A stretch of DNA of 64,000 nucleotides from Auanema rhodensis (taxonomy: Eukaryota > Nematoda > Chromadorea > Rhabditida > Rhabditidae): contig OZ059899.1 of the NCBI GenBank assembly GCA_964057225.1, forward strand, positions 14,206,501 to 14,270,500. The letters run 5' to 3'. The notes below the pieces were generated by a model. The model made no database searches. It was given only the letters and a program-made list of their open reading frames with translations, and was not told where the DNA came from. Within the stretch, counting starts at the first letter, position 1, and each line of letters starts with the position of its first letter. The position numbers were made by a program, and so were the translations under genes. Shown here piece after piece: positions 59,734 to 64,000 of this stretch.

Positions 59734-59839
59734 CTGTGACTTTCAACTTCAACCTCCCCTTCCTCATCTCTTTCATCATCCAACCATTTCTCAGAAGCCT
59801 AATTATCATCAGAAATTCACGTCTATTCAGAGCAGATGA
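59734..59839 (+). CDS. Candidate terminal exon
   Basis: An excellent acceptor (CTATTTTTTTTCTATCAACCAG) leads into one phase-completing base and CDFQLQPPLPHLFHHPTISQ, KPNYHQKFTSIQSR, then TGA. Another frame across it encodes hydrophobic sequence, but only this one fits the upstream donor phase. Joined to 59447-59568 it gives a proline- and histidine-containing C-terminus of about 75 residues. Confidence 0.42.
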
Positions 59840-60450
59840 CAGAGGAAGTATCTGCAGCCGATCAACAAAAATTCAGAATTCAATATTAAGAACGACGAAT
59901 AATCGAAATCTGATTCTACGTCGTATCTTGAATTTTACGTTAATTTACATTCTATACCAGCAATAGAAGACATCACACTCACACATTACATATACACATC
60001 TTCCCGCCCTGTGTGATTCAGCACACCAGGAGCCACTCTACCGTCTATATCTCCGTGGCATTACCCCTTTACGCCCTTCCTCCCCTTCTCTGCCTTGTGC
60101 AGCTTGAAGCTCCTCAAACCGCAGACGTTCCTACTCACAGATCCTTGGCAATTTTCGGGCAATTCAGCTGTTTCTTCTTGTGAAGCAAAGAAAAAAAATT
60201 TTTTTTCTTCCTCTCCTGCAGATTGCTCTGTCTTCGCCTTCATCTTCCTCGTCTTCATCATCAGATCTGTGTGTCTGGGGTGCGTGAGCAAGGGTGAGTG
60301 TGTGTGTGTGAGCGAGAAGCTCAATACCTATAGCTGCTGCAGCATCGAAATTCTTGTTTCGTCGTCTGCCATTCATTTTATTCATCCACGATTCTGCTAA
60401 CACAAATCACACTATCTACCATACTACATTCCCAACATCGACGACTGTGC

Positions 60451-60506
60451 CGACGACGACGACGACGTAGACGTAGATCTCAAATCCACGACGACGACGA
60501 CGACGA
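60451..60506 (+). repeat. (GAC)n trinucleotide tracts
   Basis: Two GAC/ACG triplet tracts separated by about 22 bp. Similar ACG/GAC triplets recur at 53575, 53865 and 60870. Confidence 0.92.
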
Positions 60507-60724
60507 GAGCGGTACAAGTGTGAACGCCAGCACCAATATTTCTAGCTGATATTAGTAGCTACATCATCTACTCCTCTACCAGTTATCATACTACATATTC
60601 TTACTAATATATATATTTATAAATATATATATATAGATTATTCTAGTTCTAAAGCCAAAAACAATTTTTTATTACAAATTGTCTGTTTCATTTCTATCTT
60701 CTTTTCTTTTTCTTCTTCTTCTTA

Positions 60725-60738
60725 ACTATACGTATAGT
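60725..60738. repeat. 14-bp palindrome ACTATACGTATAGT, copy 3
   Basis: A perfect inverted repeat, preceded by TTA as in copy 1. Confidence 0.85.
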
Positions 60739-60916
60739 ATATCAGAGTTAGAAAGATATATAGTTACATATAGTTAAGCTAATATTCTATCTAGCCCCCG
60801 TGTATTAGCTACTCATTGTCATTCATCTTCTATATACCGCTTTGTGACAATCACAACGTGTATACCGTATAACGACAACGACGACAACGAAGATCGTGTT
60901 TCAAACTTAGACGAGC

Positions 60917-61015
60917 ATGAGCTTGTCGTCGTTGTCGCGACCGCCGCTTCAACGATTGCCTCCTGTACCTGAAGATGAGCGTAGTGATGATGATAGTGAT
61001 AGTGATTCACAACAG
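60917..61015 (+). CDS. Candidate first exon of a small acidic protein
   Basis: An acceptor (GTTTCAAACTTAG) ends six bases before ATG at 60917, as in trans-spliced nematode genes. The exon reads MSLSSLSRPPLQRLPPVPED, ERSDDDSDSDSQQ and ends at CAG|GTAATT in phase 0. A second plus frame (DRVSNLDEHELVVVVATAAS) and a minus frame are also open here, so the choice rests on the ATG, the donor and the acidic-serine texture. Confidence 0.4.
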
Positions 61016-61223
61016 GTAATTACTACTACAGAACGAACTGATCCTTCTTTGGTTTCTGGATTCAGAATATCTACGTGATGACGTCATTTGACGTCTTCTG
61101 TCTCATCATGCATGAGGATTTTTTGTAAAATAAACTATGTGTTATGTGTGAAGATGAACGATAATATACAACTTGTAATACGTCCTCCTTCTTTGTTTGC
61201 TACCAAATGCACCCAATTTTAAG

Positions 61224-61307
61224 CAAATTGAGGAAGTTGAAGCATACGAGGACAATGCAGGCGACAACGCTGCCGGTCAGGCAGTCTGTCAGAACGAAAA
61301 AGCTTAG
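61224..61307 (+). CDS. Candidate second exon of the small acidic protein
   Basis: After CAATTTTAAG the frame reads QIEEVEAYEDNAGDNAAGQA, VCQNEKA and TAG. Phase 0 matches the exon at 60917, giving a 60-residue acidic protein of unknown role. The acceptor is AAG rather than the usual CAG, and another frame is open and basic. Confidence 0.27.
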   Translation, partial: QIEEVEAYEDNAGDNAAGQAVCQNEKA

Positions 61308-64000
61308 AATGCCGTCGAGATGACGAGGCACACAGAGAGCGGAGCAGAAAGATGCTCCTCTCACTTTCCGCTTTCTCTCTCTTTCTCTTTTAACTACTTC
61401 ACGACTTCTGAAGTCTTAGAAGTGATGGCAACAAGATGCCCAAGAGTGGTAAGACTGAGAAGATGAAGTACGTGTAGAACGACAAACGTGAAGTAAGCGA
61501 TGAGCTCAGGGTGTAGCTTGCGCCTCTGAAGGCTTCGGACACGCTAAACGGCAAAAAGCAATTAAGAATGCTGTGATTTTATGGGCGACGTCAAGCGATT
61601 TTCCATCGAAATTAGAAGCCTATGCTCCCATATTGATGAGAAGAGAACGTTGCTCTGTGAAATATGTATATCTATGTGTATATATATTTATATTTATACA
61701 TATATATTCAACTTTCTTTGTCTTTATTCTTTCTTCTCCTCAAAGCCTTCATTTTCTTCTTCCTCTTCTTTTTCCTTTTTTTTTGTAAAATTAAACGACA
61801 TAATATGCGCGAGTGAGGGGATATCGAGTGATTGGGAAGAGGATGGGAGAAAGCTGAGCTGTGGCACATCGTGCTGTATCTGTGTCTACTTGCTGATGAA
61901 GAATTTCAAAGTGAAAGAAATGAAAAAGAGAGAAGAAGAGAGAGAAAAGGAAAGAGGGATGAGAAGAAAAGAGAAAAAGGTTAGCTGAATTACTGATTTG
62001 CTTCATGATTTTTGTGCTCATTTTTGGACTTTGGCATTCAGGAACAAAAGTTTTATTCATTTTCTCTTTATTCTTTCTTCATCGCTCTCTTAATGCGTTT
62101 TTCTCTCAATTTTCTCTCATTCTCTTTGGATATATATATATATATATATATAGATATATGTGTATGTATGTATATGTGTGTTGTAGAATTTCTTTTTTCT
62201 TTTTATAATTTCAATTTGCTCACTTTCTCTTTCTCTATCTCTTTATCTTTTTCTCCGTTTCTTTCTCTCTCTCTTTCTCTGTATCTTTTTCTTCCTCTTT
62301 TATACTTTTTCTCTCTATAAACGCTCTCTTTATACGCGTTTAGTGGATTTTTCTATTTCTTTTCTACTCTTGTAGAAACAGAAGAGAGAATAAAGTCAAA
62401 GGGTTGATATACATAAAGAGAGATAGAGAGAACGAGAAAAGGAGAGAAATAAAAGTGGAAAGTAGTTGTTGTGAGAGACATCTGTCATATCATCAACCCA
62501 TGAGTTCAATGCATAATTTGGCTTCAGCAGGCGATCATCTGCCATGTTGTTGAGCTTTTGACGACAACTTAGTCTTAACATCAACTTGGAAACAAAGTCA
62601 TCGCCGGCTCCAAAGATTCGCTAGACTCATACCAACACACTATACATCCAAACATAGCAAAGTATACAGGGATTGAGATATCGAAAAAGTGAAGAGGGAA
62701 TGAGAATAAGAGAAGACATCAGCTCTTAAAGAGTCAAAAGAAGTTGCCATACAAGAATAAACACGAAGAAAATCGTATAAGCAAAGGTCATGTTAACAGC
62801 ATCTTCTAATGGAAAACTGGGATGGAGGATATGATGCTGCTTATCCTATATGTCTAAGCCGCATGTGAGCGAATGCATGAAGCATACTACGAAGAAGCAT
62901 CAGAAGATTTTTCACATCCTTTCTCTTACCATTCTACTCATCTACTTCCACGCAAAAAAAAAGAGAATGAGAAATAGAGAGAGATTGCAAGATATATACA
63001 GAGAGAGATAGAGAGTGAGAAAGAGAGTAACAAGAATATGAAGAAGTGTGGAAAAGGCTGCTTGTCATTGTCGTCTATTCCATCAGCTAGCATACTCACA
63101 CTGTGCTTAGATCTCTTGTTTAGCTTATTGCCATATATTGTCGTTCGCGTATTCATCTTGAGCATCAACTTGTAGTTGTCTTATCCTTCTTAGGAATATT
63201 CTTCATGTACGTCAGTCTCTTAGCATTTACCACCTCATGTCATTCGGTAGCGTCGAAGTACGACGTCAACGTATTCTCTTCACTATCAGCATCACCAAAA
63301 AATGACATGTAGATCTTGATACATATGTACATAAATATCTAAGATGATGTAATTTTTTTGAAACAAAAAACTTTTTTCCTGAAACTTTTCTCTTCCTACT
63401 AGTCTATTCTATGTTCAGTTTACGCTTCCTTTTTCCCTATATCTTTAGCATCTTTCCCATATTTAATATAATAGATTCAGATGAGCAATGTATGTAGACG
63501 TAGAAAGAAGAAGAAGATTCTGAATTGTTTCTTCTACGTTGTAGTCTATATAATAGACTCCATCTTCTTTATCAGCATAGCCATCATGATCTGATTAAAG
63601 AAAAAAGAGAAAAGAAAAGAGAATATTCTATTGAAATGTTTCAAATTAACTCTTTTTTGTTTTGAAATATATATATTAAAAGAGAATATTTCTCTTTTTC
63701 TTTCACTAAATCTATATTATTAATGCTTTTTCTCAAGCTTAAACTTAAGCTGATTTCCGCTTTTATCAAAAGATGCTGGTATATCTGTATAGCAAGTGCA
63801 TCCATCGGGGTCTCTGCACTACTTCAGGGTACATCAAATTCTTTTCTCTCTTTCTATATTTCTCTCTCTTAACATATATATAGACCTTAGTATTTCTCTA
63901 TGTTCCTAGTTTATTCCTGTCACTCTGTCTCTTTTCTCTTTTTTCGTCAAAATTTGAAAAAAAAATTAAAAATCTAATTATACGATAAAAGACCGCAATT
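61308..64000. other. No gene supported to the window end
   Basis: AT-rich and repeat-rich. A frame at 61581 (MGDVKRFSIEIRSLCSHIDE) and another just upstream (SSDFPSKLEAYAPILMRRER) are both open over the same 90 bp, so neither is called. The remainder holds CT-rich tracts, a short TA array (62130-62155) and no clear exon. Confidence 0.5.

Noticed and set aside
1-64000. tRNA, rRNA, spliced-leader RNA, snRNA and CRISPR arrays
   Set aside because: No B-box-like GGTTCGAATCC motif, no rRNA core, no GGTTTAATTACCC leader and no regularly spaced repeats with unique spacers were seen on reading the sequence.

Overview
The window looks like eukaryotic, probably nematode, nuclear DNA. By eye it is AT-rich (roughly one third G+C) and full of CT/GA microsatellites. 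Coding material comes as short pieces between GT and AG sites, with many TTTCAG-like acceptors. The best gene (1014-1653) encodes a small secreted protein with a thrombospondin type-1 repeat in the TCGxCG form followed by a CCSG-type tail, a combination I associate with nematodes. Several putative first exons carry a good AG acceptor a few bases before the ATG, as expected for spliced-leader trans-splicing. No tRNA, rRNA, spliced-leader gene, CRISPR array or bacterial operon structure was recognised. The species cannot be named from this sequence.

Layout. 1-165: an exon-like frame with an IQ (calmodulin-binding) motif. 1014-1653: the three-exon TSP1 gene. 1.7-21 kb: microsatellite-rich DNA with isolated candidate exons (11289, 13513, 18386). 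21.4-21.7 kb: a minus-strand terminal exon readable in two successive frames. 23.9-24.3 kb: plus-strand pieces of an immunoglobulin-domain gene, with a shift and a stop between them. 24-44 kb: mostly repeats and scattered low-confidence frames. 44.2-59.8 kb: plus-strand candidate exons with good splice sites, several of whose intron phases match from one to the next; they may be one or more large genes with long pyrimidine-rich introns. 60.9-61.3 kb: a possible two-exon gene for a small acidic protein.

The most unusual signal is a dispersed non-coding module: one to three ACGT(G) half-sites, with one lying 50-57 bp upstream of a CGGTTG hexamer in seven of eight copies. The DNA between and after these anchors is not conserved. 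This pattern suits a promoter or transcription-factor module, possibly for small RNAs, better than a transposon. A 14-bp palindrome built around TACGTA recurs three times.

Limits. Apart from the TSP1 gene and the Ig fragment, the exon calls rest on codon texture, splice sites and phase. In the GC-richer patches more than one frame often looks protein-like, so confidences are kept low. Most long open frames here are only translations of CT or GA tracts, which rarely contain stop codons.
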